Positions 40,427 to 40,458 of a stretch of 40,458 nucleotides of DNA are shown piece by piece. The stretch's first letter is position 1, and each line of letters starts with the position of its first letter. The notes beneath the pieces were generated by a model, which saw only the letters and a program-made list of their open reading frames with translations, was not told the origin of the DNA and ran no database searches. The DNA lies in contig CAZSNT010000091.1 in NCBI GenBank assembly GCA_964607765.1, positions 1 to 40,458 of the forward strand. Reading direction: 5' to 3'. The translations under genes and the position numbers were made by a program. The DNA is from CAZSNT01 sp964607765 (GTDB lineage: Bacteria; Verrucomicrobiota; Lentisphaeria; Oligosphaerales; JABHEG01).

Positions 40427-40458
40427 AGTATGCCGCTACCTGGCAGCGGACCTCACAC

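Overview
The window is GC-rich, densely coding bacterial DNA. I see no rRNA, tRNA, CRISPR array or transposase. The gene families point to the PVC superphylum (Planctomycetota, Lentisphaerota, Kiritimatiellota or Verrucomicrobiota) or a close environmental relative. They include two 3-keto-disaccharide-hydrolase (DUF1080) proteins, two ThuA-type proteins, a Tat-exported Gfo/Idh/MocA oxidoreductase, an HzsA-related diheme protein with a LamG domain, a sulfatase, an SSS symporter, a PPi-type phosphofructokinase and very large ABC-2-like permeases. This assignment is inference from family content, not from a phylogenetic marker.

Layout. Positions 1-306 carry a 60-bp duplication of a permease 3' end plus paired hairpin repeats. 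233-6820 (minus) is a YtrA-type GntR regulator / ABC ATPase / two giant paralogous permeases, with a palindromic operator over its promoter. 6870-7303 is non-coding and ends in a 145-bp imperfect palindrome. Then come a DinB-like protein, a HEAT-repeat remnant, a PPi-type phosphofructokinase, a putative lipoprotein and a secreted DUF1080 protein. 12044-14515 (minus) pairs an EIIA-CBS regulator with an SLC13/ArsB-type permease. 14797-17085 is a FecA-like TonB-dependent receptor.

17168-24323 (minus) looks like one TetR-controlled catabolic operon: tetR, Tat-exported oxidoreductase, HEAT-ThuA protein, sugar-isomerase-type TIM barrel and ThuA protein. A consensus-like promoter has a perfect 16-bp palindrome in its spacer. 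24705-29108 (minus) is a second carbohydrate operon: DUF1080 protein, a GHL6-like glycosidase and an SSS symporter. 29282-34128 (plus) holds the HzsA-related LamG diheme protein and a sulfatase. 34170-38796 (minus) is a tightly coupled three-gene secreted set: a beta-rich binding protein, a CBM9-like protein and a DUF4091-like glycosidase. The window closes with an Eis-like acetyltransferase.

Working model (inference): 17-39 kb is a glycan-utilisation region. Sulfatase and glycosidases open a sulfated or decorated glycan. The oxidoreductase, DUF1080 proteins and TIM barrel could process sugars through 3-keto-glycoside oxidation, elimination and hydration. The symporter imports the product, and TetR senses a product. 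Three families of short GC-rich hairpin repeats punctuate the intergenic spaces, and one copy supplies the stop codon of the sulfatase gene.
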